Origin: JANQGG01 sp964642175
GTDB taxonomy: Bacteria; Bacteroidota; Chlorobiia; Chlorobiales; Chloroherpetonaceae
DNA: 64,000 nt
Reading direction: 5' to 3'
NCBI GenBank assembly: GCA_964642175.1
Contig: CAZXOK010000004.1
Location: 124,001-188,000 of the forward strand
Shown: positions 51,408 to 60,223 of the stretch, piece after piece
How positions within the stretch are numbered: the stretch's first letter is position 1
Layout of the letters: the number at the start of each line of letters is the position of its first letter
Translations under genes and position numbers: made by a program
The notes under the pieces: model-generated
Seen by the model: the letters and a program-made list of their open reading frames with translations, nothing else
Databases searched by the model: none
What the model was told of the DNA's origin: nothing

Positions 51408-53612
51408 ATGGAAAACCAACCGGAAAAAATGAGTAAATGCCCCTTTACGGGTGCAATGGGAAAAGAAAGTCATGGTGGCGGCGGAACTAAAAACCGCGAT
51501 TGGTGGCCCAACCAGTTAAAGCTCAATCTGCTCAGGCAGCACTCACCTTTGTCTGATCCAATGGGAGACGATTTTCATTATGCCGAGGCATTTAAAAGCC
51601 TAGACTATGATGAGCTCAAGAAAGATCTGACCGATTTAATGACTGACTCTCAGGAGTGGTGGCCGGCGGATTTCGGACATTACGGCCCGTTTTTTATTCG
51701 CATGGCCTGGCACAGTGCCGGAACTTATCGCATCGGGGATGGCCGCGGTGGCGGTGGCGCCGGCCAGCAACGCTTTGCACCGATCAACAGCTGGCCCGAT
51801 AACACCAACCTGGATAAAGCCCGGCGTTTGTTATGGCCGATCAAACAAAAATACGGCAGCAAATTATCCTGGGCCGACCTGATGATCCTTGCCGGTAATG
51901 TGGCGTTGGAATCCATGGGATTCAAGACATTTGGGTTTGGCGGGGGCCGGGCCGATGTCTGGGAACCTGAAGAAGATGTAAACTGGGGTTCTGAAACCGA
52001 GTGGCTGGCCAACAAGCGTTACAAAGGTGAGCGTGAACTGGACAATCCCCTGGGTGCTGTTCAAATGGGATTGATTTATGTAAATCCAGAAGGGCCGGAT
52101 GGCAAGCCCGATCCACTGGCTGCCGCTAAAGATATCCGGGAAACCTTTGCCCGGATGGCCATGAACGATGAAGAAACCGTTGCTCTAATCGGTGGCGGCC
52201 ATACCTTCGGTAAATGCCACGGTGCTGCTGAAGCCGCCCATGTGGGCAAAGAACCCGAAGCCTCCGATATAGAAGCACAGGGCCTGGGATGGCACAGCAC
52301 TTACGGATCCGGAAAAGGTAAAGATACGATCACCAGCGGCATTGAAGCTACCTGGTCTCAAACCCCAACCAGGTGGAGCAATTTTTATTTTGAAAACATG
52401 TTTAAGTACGAGTGGGAGCTTACAAAAAGCCCGGCCGGGGCTTACATGTGGGAAGCTAAAAATGCCGACGAGATGATTCCCGACGCGCACGACCCATCGG
52501 TAAAGCATCGCCCGACCATGCTTACCACCGATCTTTCGCTGCGGTTCGATCCGGCGTATGAAAAAATTTCACGGCGCTTTTACGAACACCCGGAAGAATT
52601 TGCCGATGCCTTTGCACGGGCATGGTTCAAGCTCACCCACCGCGATATGGGTCCGAAATCCCGATACGTGGGTCCGGAAGTGCCCTCAGAAGACCTTATC
52701 TGGCAGGATCCGATCCCTGAAGTAGATCACCCTTTGGTTGATGAGAGCGACATTGCCAGCCTGAAACAAAAGGTTCTGAATTCAGAGCTATCTGTTTCGC
52801 AAATGGTATCTACCGCATGGGCTTCGGCTTCAACCTTCAGAGAATCAGATAAGCGTGGCGGCGCAAACGGAGCACGAATTCGTCTGGCCCCGCAAAAAGA
52901 CTGGCAGGTAAATAATCCGGCCCAGTTAAGCAAAGTCCTGGAAACTCTGGAAGGCATTCAACAGGATTTTAATGCCACTCAATCCAATGGCAAGAAAATC
53001 TCAATGGCCGACCTGATCGTTCTGGCAGGTTGCGCCGGGGTTGAAAAAGCGGCTCATGATGCTGGTTACAGCGTAACAGTCCCATTTACACCCGGTCGCA
53101 TGGATGCTACTGCCGAACAGACCGATGCAGAATCGTTTGCTGTGCTTGAACCGCTGGCTGATGGATTCCGCAATTATCTTAAAGAGCAATACCCGGTTTC
53201 TACCGAAAACTTAATGGTGGATAAAGCCCAGTTGCTTTCCCTGACTGCGCCTGAAATGACCGTCCTGGTTGGAGGCATGCGTGTCCTGAACACAAATGCC
53301 GATGGCTCGAATTATGGGGTTTTCACCGATCGGCCCGAAGTCTTAACCAACGATTTCTTTACTCATCTTCTGGACATGAATATCCAGTGGGCACCCATCT
53401 CAAACAGCAAAGAGTATTTCAATGGCCATAATCGCACCAACGGAGAAGTCAAGTACAAGGCTTCTCGTGCCGACCTGATCTTCGGGTCGAACTCTGAACT
53501 ACGTGCCATTGCTGAAGTTTATGGAAGCTCTGATGCCAATGAGAAGTTTGTTAAAGACTTTATTGCGGCCTGGGATAAAGTGATGAACCTGGACCGGTTC
53601 GACCTGGCCTGA
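51408..53612 (+). CDS. katG: catalase-peroxidase
   Basis: A haem enzyme that removes hydrogen peroxide. The distal Arg98-Trp101-His102 lie in RMAWHSAGTYR, the proximal His265 in GGHTFGK, and the residues of the Met-Tyr-Trp adduct unique to KatG are Trp101, Tyr224 (GLIYVNPEG) and Met250 (RMAMNDEE). The 734-residue, two-domain length is normal, and the C-terminal non-haem domain is complete. There is no signal peptide, so it is cytoplasmic. A terminator-like hairpin follows; no regulator gene adjoins. Confidence 0.98.
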   Translation: MENQPEKMSKCPFTGAMGKESHGGGGTKNRDWWPNQLKLNLLRQHSPLSDPMGDDFHYAEAFKSLDYDELKKDLTDLMTDSQEWWPADFGHYGPFFIRMAWHSAGTYRIGDGRGGGGAGQQRFAPINSWPDNTNLDKARRLLWPIKQKYGSKLSWADLMILAGNVALESMGFKTFGFGGGRADVWEPEEDVNWGSETEWLANKRYKGERELDNPLGAVQMGLIYVNPEGPDGKPDPLAAAKDIRETFARMAMNDEETVALIGGGHTFGKCHGAAEAAHVGKEPEASDIEAQGLGWHSTYGSGKGKDTITSGIEATWSQTPTRWSNFYFENMFKYEWELTKSPAGAYMWEAKNADEMIPDAHDPSVKHRPTMLTTDLSLRFDPAYEKISRRFYEHPEEFADAFARAWFKLTHRDMGPKSRYVGPEVPSEDLIWQDPIPEVDHPLVDESDIASLKQKVLNSELSVSQMVSTAWASASTFRESDKRGGANGARIRLAPQKDWQVNNPAQLSKVLETLEGIQQDFNATQSNGKKISMADLIVLAGCAGVEKAAHDAGYSVTVPFTPGRMDATAEQTDAESFAVLEPLADGFRNYLKEQYPVSTENLMVDKAQLLSLTAPEMTVLVGGMRVLNTNADGSNYGVFTDRPEVLTNDFFTHLLDMNIQWAPISNSKEYFNGHNRTNGEVKYKASRADLIFGSNSELRAIAEVYGSSDANEKFVKDFIAAWDKVMNLDRFDLA

Positions 53613-53630
53613 TTGGATAAAAAATGGGTA

Positions 53631-53651
53631 CGGGAGGCTTTCTGCCTCCCG
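53631..53651 (+). terminator. terminator-like hairpin after katG
   Basis: CGGGAGGC (53631-53638) and GCCTCCCG (53644-53651) with a TTTCT loop, followed by AATGCTTTTGTTTTC. It falls inside the upstream extension of the next open frame, supporting the later start for that gene. Confidence 0.65.
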
Positions 53652-53693
53652 AATGCTTTTGTTTTCATCAATATTCTCATCCGGAACAGCTTT

Positions 53694-54083
53694 ATGCCTT
53701 CACCTGCCACAAAGCAAGTACTCCCTGAAGTCTTCGATCGTTTAAAAACGATTTTAAAATGCTATCAGGACACGCTTTCATCTAAAACAGAATCTGACCG
53801 TGAATATGATTTATGGTCATTAAAAGACATTGAAGTTGGCCAAAAAAAACGCCATGAGATGAATTTTGCCACTATCATTATCCAGAAAAATTATGTCGGT
53901 TTTTACTTTATGCCGGTTTATACCGACCCAAAACTACTGGATGATCTCTCTGGCGAGCTTACCCGGCTCCTGAAAGGCAAATCCTGTTTTCATATCAAGT
54001 CGCTTGATCCGGCAATGGAAAATCACGTCCGGGAAGCGCTTGAAAAAGGCTACAACCTCTACAAGGCCAAAGGCTGGATTTAA
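53694..54083 (+). CDS. conserved hypothetical protein
   Basis: A 129-residue protein from ATG 53694 (MPSPATKQVLPEVFDRLKTILKCYQDTL). The frame runs back to 53613, but that part overlaps the katG terminator. NFATIIIQKNYVGFYFMPVYTDPKLLDDLSGELTRLLKGKSCFHIKSLD suggests the DUF1801/YdhG-like fold (short alpha-beta protein with a conserved GK-C-H-K end). No catalytic residues are obvious and its function is unknown. Confidence 0.7.
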   Translation: MPSPATKQVLPEVFDRLKTILKCYQDTLSSKTESDREYDLWSLKDIEVGQKKRHEMNFATIIIQKNYVGFYFMPVYTDPKLLDDLSGELTRLLKGKSCFHIKSLDPAMENHVREALEKGYNLYKAKGWI

Positions 54084-54296
54084 GGCGCGCTTAAGCGGAG
54101 CGTTTTACAGCCCGGTTTAACAAGTCGCACTCACTCATTACACGACTATACCGCAAAATGTGAGACCTAGGTTATTTCACTTTTCAAGTTTATCAAAATC
54201 CACAATTCACCCTGTCTGTTTTCACGATCAGCATTACATTATCTCAAGGAATACTTGTATCTTGAAATGTAACTCAGAAAATAAGCGCCCAAAGCT

Positions 54297-55736
54297 ATGG
54301 CAAAGATCAACCTGAACAGTTATAAGACCGAGGGATTCTATGATGAAATGATGGATGAGAATAATGACGTACGCCCTCATTATGCCCTGTTTTATGATCA
54401 TTTGAAAACAATGGGCAAGAAAAAACTCAATTTTCTTCAGCATTCAACAGATCGCGCTCAATTATCCCTCGGGATGACATTTAACGTCTATAGCGATACC
54501 CAGGGAATTGAACGCATTCTTCATTTGGATATCATCCCCCGCATCATCAGCAGTAAGGACTGGGAGGTTGTGGAACGCGGCTTAACCCAGCGGATTATTG
54601 CGTTAAACCTGTTTATTGACGACTTATACAACGACCAGAAAATTCTAAAGGATAAAATCATCCCGAAAGAATTAATCTTTTCTAGCGCCACATTTTTAAA
54701 TCAGTGTATTGGTTTAAAACCACCTGAAAATGTTTGGAGTCATATCTCCGGCACCGATCTAATACGAGGCGATGATGGCAGTTTTTATGTCCTTGAAGAT
54801 AACCTGCGCTGTCCTTCCGGTGTCTCTTACATGCTTGAAAACCGGGAGATTCTTAAACGAACATTCCCTGAATTGTTTGAACAATTACATGTCAGACGGG
54901 TTTATGATTACTCACATCATCTCAGGGATACGCTGGAATCTCTAACCAATATCTCACCGGTTAACATTGCCGTTCTGACACCGGGCATATATAACTCTGC
55001 GTATTTTGAACATGCTTACCTGGCCCAGCAAATGGGTGCGGAGCTGGTTGAAGGCAGAGACCTGGTGGTTAAAGATGATTTTGTGTTCATGATAACCACC
55101 CAGGGTTTGCAACGCGTAGATGTGATCTACCGCCGCGTGGATGATGATTTCATCGACCCGTTGGTTTTCCGTGAGGATTCCATGCTTGGCACACCCGGTT
55201 TATTTAATGCTTATAAAAAAGGCAATGTTGTGCTTGTTAATGCTCCGGGTACCGGTGTTGCCGATGACAAGGCTGTCTATGCCTATATTCCAAGAATCAT
55301 TAAGTATTACCTTGGTGAGGATATTATTTTGCCGAACGTGGAAACATTTATCTGTAATGAACCATCTGATCTGAGCTATGTGATTGAAAATATCGGGAAG
55401 CTGGTGATCAAGCAAACCGATGCATCCGGAGGATACGGTATGCTGATCGGGACCAAATCTACGAAAAAACAGCAGGAAGAGTTTATAAAGAAAATCAAGG
55501 CTAACCCAAGAAATTATATTGCTCAGCCTGTCATTAACCTCTCCCGGGTACCCACTTTAACAGAGGAAGGCGTTGAAGGTCGACATGTGGATCTTCGCCC
55601 TTATATTCTCTATGGCAAAGAATTAAAGATCATACCCGGCGCATTAACCAGGGTTGCGCTGAAAAAAGGCTCTTTGGTAGTGAATTCCTCCCAGGGTGGC
55701 GGCAGTAAAGACACCTGGGTACTGAACGATAATTAA
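54297..55736 (+). CDS. circularly permuted ATP-grasp protein (COG2308 type)
   Basis: A 479-residue protein of the CP_ATPgrasp family, predicted to form peptide-like amide bonds. YDEMMDENNDVRPHYALFYDHL is the typical start. Also visible are NVYSDTQGIERILHLDIIPRII, EDNLRCPSGVSYMLENREI, VEGRDLVV, LVIKQTDASGGYGMLIG (nucleotide-binding) and LRPYILYGKELKIIPGALTRVAL. It heads a four-gene operon with an alpha-E protein, Anbu and a transglutaminase (11-, 5- and 6-nt gaps), the set proposed for a peptide tag synthesis/processing system. Confidence 0.93.
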   Translation: MAKINLNSYKTEGFYDEMMDENNDVRPHYALFYDHLKTMGKKKLNFLQHSTDRAQLSLGMTFNVYSDTQGIERILHLDIIPRIISSKDWEVVERGLTQRIIALNLFIDDLYNDQKILKDKIIPKELIFSSATFLNQCIGLKPPENVWSHISGTDLIRGDDGSFYVLEDNLRCPSGVSYMLENREILKRTFPELFEQLHVRRVYDYSHHLRDTLESLTNISPVNIAVLTPGIYNSAYFEHAYLAQQMGAELVEGRDLVVKDDFVFMITTQGLQRVDVIYRRVDDDFIDPLVFREDSMLGTPGLFNAYKKGNVVLVNAPGTGVADDKAVYAYIPRIIKYYLGEDIILPNVETFICNEPSDLSYVIENIGKLVIKQTDASGGYGMLIGTKSTKKQQEEFIKKIKANPRNYIAQPVINLSRVPTLTEEGVEGRHVDLRPYILYGKELKIIPGALTRVALKKGSLVVNSSQGGGSKDTWVLNDN

Positions 55737-55747
55737 ACTGTTTTCTT

Positions 55748-56710
55748 ATGCTCAGCAGAGTTGCCAATGCGATTTACTGGATGAACAGATACATCGAACG
55801 GGCCGAAAACTATGCCCGTTTTCTGGATGTGAATTTTAATCTTGCCTTAGAACTCCCCAGGGATATTTCAGCGCAATGGAAACCTCTGGTTGTAACCACA
55901 GGCGACTGGGAATTATATGAATCGCTATACGGAGAAGTAGAGAAAAGCACAGTGATCTATTTTCTTGGTTTTGATGAAAAAAACCCCAATTCCATCTATA
56001 ACTCTATTCGCAATATCCGTGAAAATGCCCGTGCTGTCAGGCCTGATATAACCAAAGAAGTGTGGGAACAGGCCAATTATCTTTACCATCTGACTCGGGA
56101 TGAAATCGCTAAAAAGCGTTGGCTGAAAAAGGATCCCAGAAAATTTTTCATTGAGATAAAAACGGGTTGCCAGTTATTATACGGCATATTTGATGGTACC
56201 ATCTCCAGGTCTGATGGCTGGCATTTCGGCAATATCGGTCAGCTGATAGAGCGAGCCGATAAAACCTCGAGGGTGTTGGATGTGAAATATCACATGCTCC
56301 TGCCCGACCCTAAGGCTGTAGGCTCACCGTTTGATTTAATTCAATGGTCGGCTTTGCTCAAGTCTGTCAGTGCTTATGATATGTATCGAAAACGCTTTGG
56401 TAAACTAACCGTTCAGGGCATTTCCGAATTTCTGATCCTGGATAAAAAATTTCCCCGCTCCATGTTAAGATGCCTGATCCATGCCGAGCACTCGTTGCAC
56501 GCAATTACAGGTAGCCCTGCCGGATACTCCAACCACGCCGAGCGGCAGCTTGGATTATTAAAAGCCCAGTTGGAATATGCCGATATAACTGAAATCATAT
56601 CATCGGGGCTTCATGAATACCTCGATAACTTCCAATCAAAATTAAACGGAGTTTCCGGCGCCATTTATGATTCCTTTTTTTCTATTGATAACATACTTAA
56701 AAAGAAGTAA
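55748..56710 (+). CDS. alpha-E domain protein (COG2307 type)
   Basis: A 320-residue all-helical protein. The start MLSRVANAIYWMNRYIERAENYARFLDVNFNLALELP is the hallmark of the alpha-E family. GIFDGTISRSDGWHFGNIGQLIERADKTSRVLDVKYHMLLP contains the conserved Arg/Glu/Asp residues that suggest an enzyme or a partner of the ATP-grasp protein. It always travels with CP-ATP-grasp genes. Biochemical role unknown. Confidence 0.93.
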   Translation: MLSRVANAIYWMNRYIERAENYARFLDVNFNLALELPRDISAQWKPLVVTTGDWELYESLYGEVEKSTVIYFLGFDEKNPNSIYNSIRNIRENARAVRPDITKEVWEQANYLYHLTRDEIAKKRWLKKDPRKFFIEIKTGCQLLYGIFDGTISRSDGWHFGNIGQLIERADKTSRVLDVKYHMLLPDPKAVGSPFDLIQWSALLKSVSAYDMYRKRFGKLTVQGISEFLILDKKFPRSMLRCLIHAEHSLHAITGSPAGYSNHAERQLGLLKAQLEYADITEIISSGLHEYLDNFQSKLNGVSGAIYDSFFSIDNILKKK

Positions 56711-56715
56711 CTCGC

Positions 56716-57486
56716 ATGACATACTGCTTGGGAATTAAAGTTAAATCTGGCATAGTAGGTATTTCAGATACACGCATTACCTCGGGTCATGAAACAACCA
56801 CAGCCAAAAAAGTCTTCACTGTCAATAAAGACAGACACGCATTTTTTATCATGACTTCGGGGCTTCGCTCGGTTCGCGATAAAGCCCTCACCTATTTCAA
56901 GGAAATCATCGAGGAAGATGATGCCTCGTTTAACAAACTCTACAAAGCGGTAAATGCATTTGCTTCCCAGGTTAAACGAGCCGCCCACGAAGACAAAGCC
57001 TCCCTGCATGAAGCCGGGCTAAGTTTTAACTTGTATGCTATCGTTGGCGGACAGTTGCAGGATGATGATGAACATAAAATATACCTGCTTTACCCCGAAG
57101 GTAACTGGGTTGAGATTTCGCAGGGATCACCGTTTATGATCATTGGAAATAATGGCTACGGAAAGCCTATACTCGATAGGGTTCTGGAATACACATCCAG
57201 TATGAAATTTGCCCTGAAAGCCGGTTTTTTATCTTTCAATGCCACCAGGGTGAGTGCCAATGATGTCGAGTTTCCGATAGATGTGATCTATTATGAAAAA
57301 GACAGTTTTAACATTATTGAGAAACGCTACTCAAAGCATGAGCTTGAAGAGGTATCCAAACTTTGGCAGACTCAATTGAGCGATGCGGTTAATCACTTGC
57401 CCGATAACTGGATGGATAAGATCTTTCAACTCGATGAAGTTGACCCTGATGAATCGCGCATTCAGGAAGATCTAACCCTTGAATGA
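56716..57486 (+). CDS. Anbu, proteasome-like Ntn-hydrolase
   Basis: A 256-residue relative of proteasome beta subunits (Anbu, also called BPH). The Met-Thr-Tyr-Cys start exposes Thr2 as nucleophile after Met removal. Asp18 (ISDTR) and Lys31/Lys32 (TAKKVF) occupy the other catalytic positions. SFNLYAIVGGQLQDDDEHKIYLLYPEGNW and IGNNGYGKPILDRVL are Anbu signatures. It lies inside the ATP-grasp/alpha-E/transglutaminase operon, where it is predicted to cleave a peptide made or modified by the partners. HslV, a distant relative, is encoded elsewhere in this window. Confidence 0.93.
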   Translation: MTYCLGIKVKSGIVGISDTRITSGHETTTAKKVFTVNKDRHAFFIMTSGLRSVRDKALTYFKEIIEEDDASFNKLYKAVNAFASQVKRAAHEDKASLHEAGLSFNLYAIVGGQLQDDDEHKIYLLYPEGNWVEISQGSPFMIIGNNGYGKPILDRVLEYTSSMKFALKAGFLSFNATRVSANDVEFPIDVIYYEKDSFNIIEKRYSKHELEEVSKLWQTQLSDAVNHLPDNWMDKIFQLDEVDPDESRIQEDLTLE

Positions 57487-57492
57487 TCGCCA

Positions 57493-58341
57493 ATGCTCTA
57501 TCACATTTTACACATTAGTGAATACACTTATTCTGATCAGGTGTTCTTCGAACCTCATCAGTTGCGGTTTAAACCAAAAAGCTCCCCGCATATTTCGGTA
57601 AAAGATTTCAATTTAACCATTGAACCTGAACCGGCAGGTTTCTCAGAACATACCGATATAGAAAACAACCACACTGTGCTTTGCTGGTTTGAGCAAACCC
57701 ATCAAAAGCTCACAATTACATCTCAGGTTCAGGTTGAAATCAGTCCGTATAATCCGTTTAATTTCCTGGTTTATCCAACCGAGTATCTCCAAATCCCTTT
57801 TGAGTATGAAAAACGGGATAAGCAGTTGCTTAAAACTGCCCTGGATACCTTTGGGCTTGAGCCACCGTTGCAAAACTATACCAAAAAAATATTGCAGGAA
57901 TCAAATTATCATTCCGTTAATTTTATAACCAACCTGACCAAAGACATCGCCAAAAACATCTCATTACAATCCAGAGAAACCGGAGAGCCCCTGCAGCCGG
58001 ATATAACATTTAAACAAAAAGTTGGCTCTTGCCGCGATATTACCTGGATGCAAATTCACATCTTACGTCAGCTTGGCATTGCCTCAAGATTTGTAAGCGG
58101 ATATTTTTTTGTGGACTCTGATGAGCCGGAGTTTGAATTGCACGCCTGGCTTGAAGCCTATTTACCCGGTGCCGGCTGGATTGGTTTTGATCCCAGCCAT
58201 GGCATTTTAACCGACTGCTTTCATATTCCCGTGGCATCAAGTGCATTTTATCAGCATACGATGCCGGTTAGCGGCTCAGTTAGGGGGAGCACTTCATCCC
58301 AATTATCACATCAGCTACACATCACGCAAAAAGATCAGTGA
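57493..58341 (+). CDS. transglutaminase-like protein of the Anbu operon
   Basis: A 282-residue transglutaminase-like cysteine protein. A beta-rich N-terminal domain (YHILHISEYTYSDQVFFEPHQLRFKP, Bact_transglu_N type) precedes the catalytic core with Cys180 (VGSCRDITW), His217 (LHAWLEAYLP) and Asp233 (GFDPSHG). Such proteins could cross-link, ligate or hydrolyse amide bonds of the operon's peptide product. No signal peptide, so cytoplasmic. Last gene of the operon; a 91-nt gap follows. Confidence 0.92.
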   Translation: MLYHILHISEYTYSDQVFFEPHQLRFKPKSSPHISVKDFNLTIEPEPAGFSEHTDIENNHTVLCWFEQTHQKLTITSQVQVEISPYNPFNFLVYPTEYLQIPFEYEKRDKQLLKTALDTFGLEPPLQNYTKKILQESNYHSVNFITNLTKDIAKNISLQSRETGEPLQPDITFKQKVGSCRDITWMQIHILRQLGIASRFVSGYFFVDSDEPEFELHAWLEAYLPGAGWIGFDPSHGILTDCFHIPVASSAFYQHTMPVSGSVRGSTSSQLSHQLHITQKDQ

Positions 58342-58438
58342 TCCCCACATCGTTACCATACCCATCTTTTCCGGGCCTGTTTTAAGTTGCCCATGGCATT
58401 GATTAACTTGCTAACATCAACCTCAAAACACCTTGGGT

Positions 58439-58858
58439 ATGGCAGCACAACCTGTTAGAAAAGAGCTGATCACATTTGCTAATCATGATTTAATCGAAAA
58501 AGGAAACCTCTGTGTGATCCTGGAAGTCTTTGCGCCGGATTATATAACCCATTCAGGAAATAGAACATACAGTGGTTATGCTTTCTTTGAAAAATGGTGC
58601 ACACAGCTTCGAAAAGCTATGCCCAACATCCGTGTAAAAGCCATTGATTTCTTTTTGGAAAACAGCCACACGTTAATATGGCAACGCACCTTATCGGGCA
58701 GACATAACGCAAAGATGTGGGGCGCGGCACCTTCTGAAAAAATGATCACCTGGAACGAGATGATCGTTACCCGGTTCGAACAAAATAAAATCAGGGAAGA
58801 ATGGGTGGTTTCAGAATTAAAAGGCGAACTGCTCAGCAAACCTCCTGCAAAATCTTAA
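58439..58858 (+). CDS. SnoaL-like polyketide cyclase/ester cyclase family protein
   Basis: A 139-residue NTF2-like protein from ATG 58439 (an in-frame TTG at 58433 adds two residues). FAPDYITHSGNRTYSG, AMPNIRVKAIDFFLE, WQRTLSGRH and MIVTRFEQNKIREEWVV follow the SnoaL pattern of about 130 residues with a hydrophobic pocket. Its substrate is unknown. No operon link to the Anbu genes is evident. Confidence 0.78.
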   Translation: MAAQPVRKELITFANHDLIEKGNLCVILEVFAPDYITHSGNRTYSGYAFFEKWCTQLRKAMPNIRVKAIDFFLENSHTLIWQRTLSGRHNAKMWGAAPSEKMITWNEMIVTRFEQNKIREEWVVSELKGELLSKPPAKS

Positions 58859-58910
58859 TATTCTGTTATCTTTCCTGTTTTATCACAGAATTCACAAAAG
58901 TACTTTATAA

Positions 58911-59420
58911 ATGAGTCAGACAGATACGAATACTCAAACCATGGCTCTTTGCCTGTGGTTTGATACACAAGCCGAACAAGCAGCCAGGTTTTACACCTCC
59001 ATTTTCAAAGACTCTAACATTGGAACCATCACCCGGTTTGGAAAAGAAGGATTCGAAATTCATGGCATGCCAGAAGGCACAGCCATGACAGTTGACTTTG
59101 AACTTAATGGCATGAAATTTACAGCCATCAATGGCGGGCCCATGTTTAAATTCAGCGAAGCTACATCCATTGTGGTCTATTGCGATACCCAGGAAGAGAT
59201 TGATCATTACTGGCACCACCTGACAATGGAGGGTGAAGGCGGCTCATGCGGATGGTTGAAAGACAAGTTTGGTCTCTCGTGGCAGATCATCCCAAACATT
59301 CTGCCAACATATATCGCCGAAACGGATAAAGAAAAGAAAAGCCGGGTAATGGCAGCCATGTACCAAATGACCAAATTCAACATCCAGGTCATGAAAGATG
59401 CCTACAATGGCCAGGCTTGA
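58911..59420 (+). CDS. VOC superfamily protein (PhnB/3-demethylubiquinone methyltransferase-like)
   Basis: A 169-residue protein of the vicinal oxygen chelate fold. LCLWFDTQAEQAARFYTSIFKDSNIGTI, GMKFTAINGGPMFKFSEATSIVVYCDTQEEIDHYW and CGWLKDKFGLSWQIIPNILP are the signatures of the group annotated as 3-demethylubiquinone-9 3-methyltransferase-like, although members are generally not methyltransferases. Activity unknown. Confidence 0.88.
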   Translation: MSQTDTNTQTMALCLWFDTQAEQAARFYTSIFKDSNIGTITRFGKEGFEIHGMPEGTAMTVDFELNGMKFTAINGGPMFKFSEATSIVVYCDTQEEIDHYWHHLTMEGEGGSCGWLKDKFGLSWQIIPNILPTYIAETDKEKKSRVMAAMYQMTKFNIQVMKDAYNGQA

Positions 59421-59625
59421 CTATAAAATGGGCCTCAATAAATACGCCATTCAACTCATCTTTCAGGTTTTGAAAAAAAAGGGTAAAATAATATCGTTCG
59501 TCGAACAACTTTATTAAAATCTGTAGTTATTATTCCACCCAATTAAAGATTTCGGTATATTGTGGTTTGAACCATCTGCTTGGCAGATCTTGTTTCTTGA
59601 ATCATAACTACGGAGTAAAACTACT

Positions 59626-60126
59626 ATGGGCAAACTTAGCCGAATGTTTTGGGCGCCACTACTTGCGCTGTCGTTTTTCATTGTATCCTGCGATTCAGCA
59701 ACAGACTCGGATGATCCCGGAAATAATACCCTCTATGTAAAGTTCACCAATTCTCCTGCAAGTACATACACCATAACAGTAATAAAGCACATGGATATGG
59801 GTAAAGCTGGCGAAACCGTTCCATCGCCAAGCAGAGTATGGAGTGAAAATATCCTGGACACCAATAAACTGGCCCCGGGAGCTTCCATATTTTTTACGTT
59901 GCCAATCCCAAACCTTCATTACAGTGAGTGTCGATATGGCGTGCTTGATAGCAACAATGTAGAGATTATGTTACATGAACAACCTGGTTATGGAGGCACT
60001 GGCGGTCAGTCGCCGATTACTCACTGGGGTAGTGATGAGCGCACTGTAAGTGTAGTGATAAAAGATCGTGATTCCTCAGATTTCATTTTTGTTAGCGGCT
60101 GGAATGATATGGCCGGTATTGATTAA
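59626..60126 (+). CDS. small lipoprotein
   Basis: A 166-residue protein with a lipobox: hydrophobic segment PLLALSFFIVSC with Cys22 as the lipidated residue, then an acidic linker (DSATDSDDPGNN). The mature part appears beta-rich and unrecognised (TLYVKFTNSPASTYTITVIKHMDMG). It is anchored in a membrane, probably facing the periplasm or surface. A strong terminator follows. Confidence 0.75.
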   Translation: MGKLSRMFWAPLLALSFFIVSCDSATDSDDPGNNTLYVKFTNSPASTYTITVIKHMDMGKAGETVPSPSRVWSENILDTNKLAPGASIFFTLPIPNLHYSECRYGVLDSNNVEIMLHEQPGYGGTGGQSPITHWGSDERTVSVVIKDRDSSDFIFVSGWNDMAGID

Positions 60127-60153
60127 AAAGCAAGTTCATTTGGTTTTCTTAGG

Positions 60154-60202
60154 GCTTTCACAACCTGGGTCTTTTATGGCACTGTTGTGAAAGCTTTTTT
60201 TT
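60154..60202 (+). terminator. terminator of the lipoprotein gene
   Basis: GCTTTCACAAC (60154-60164) pairs perfectly with GTTGTGAAAGC (60184-60194) across a 19-nt loop, followed by eight T residues (60195-60202). It separates the convergent lipoprotein and oxidoreductase genes. Confidence 0.88.
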
Positions 60203-60223
60203 GGGGCTAACACCCAAAGACTT

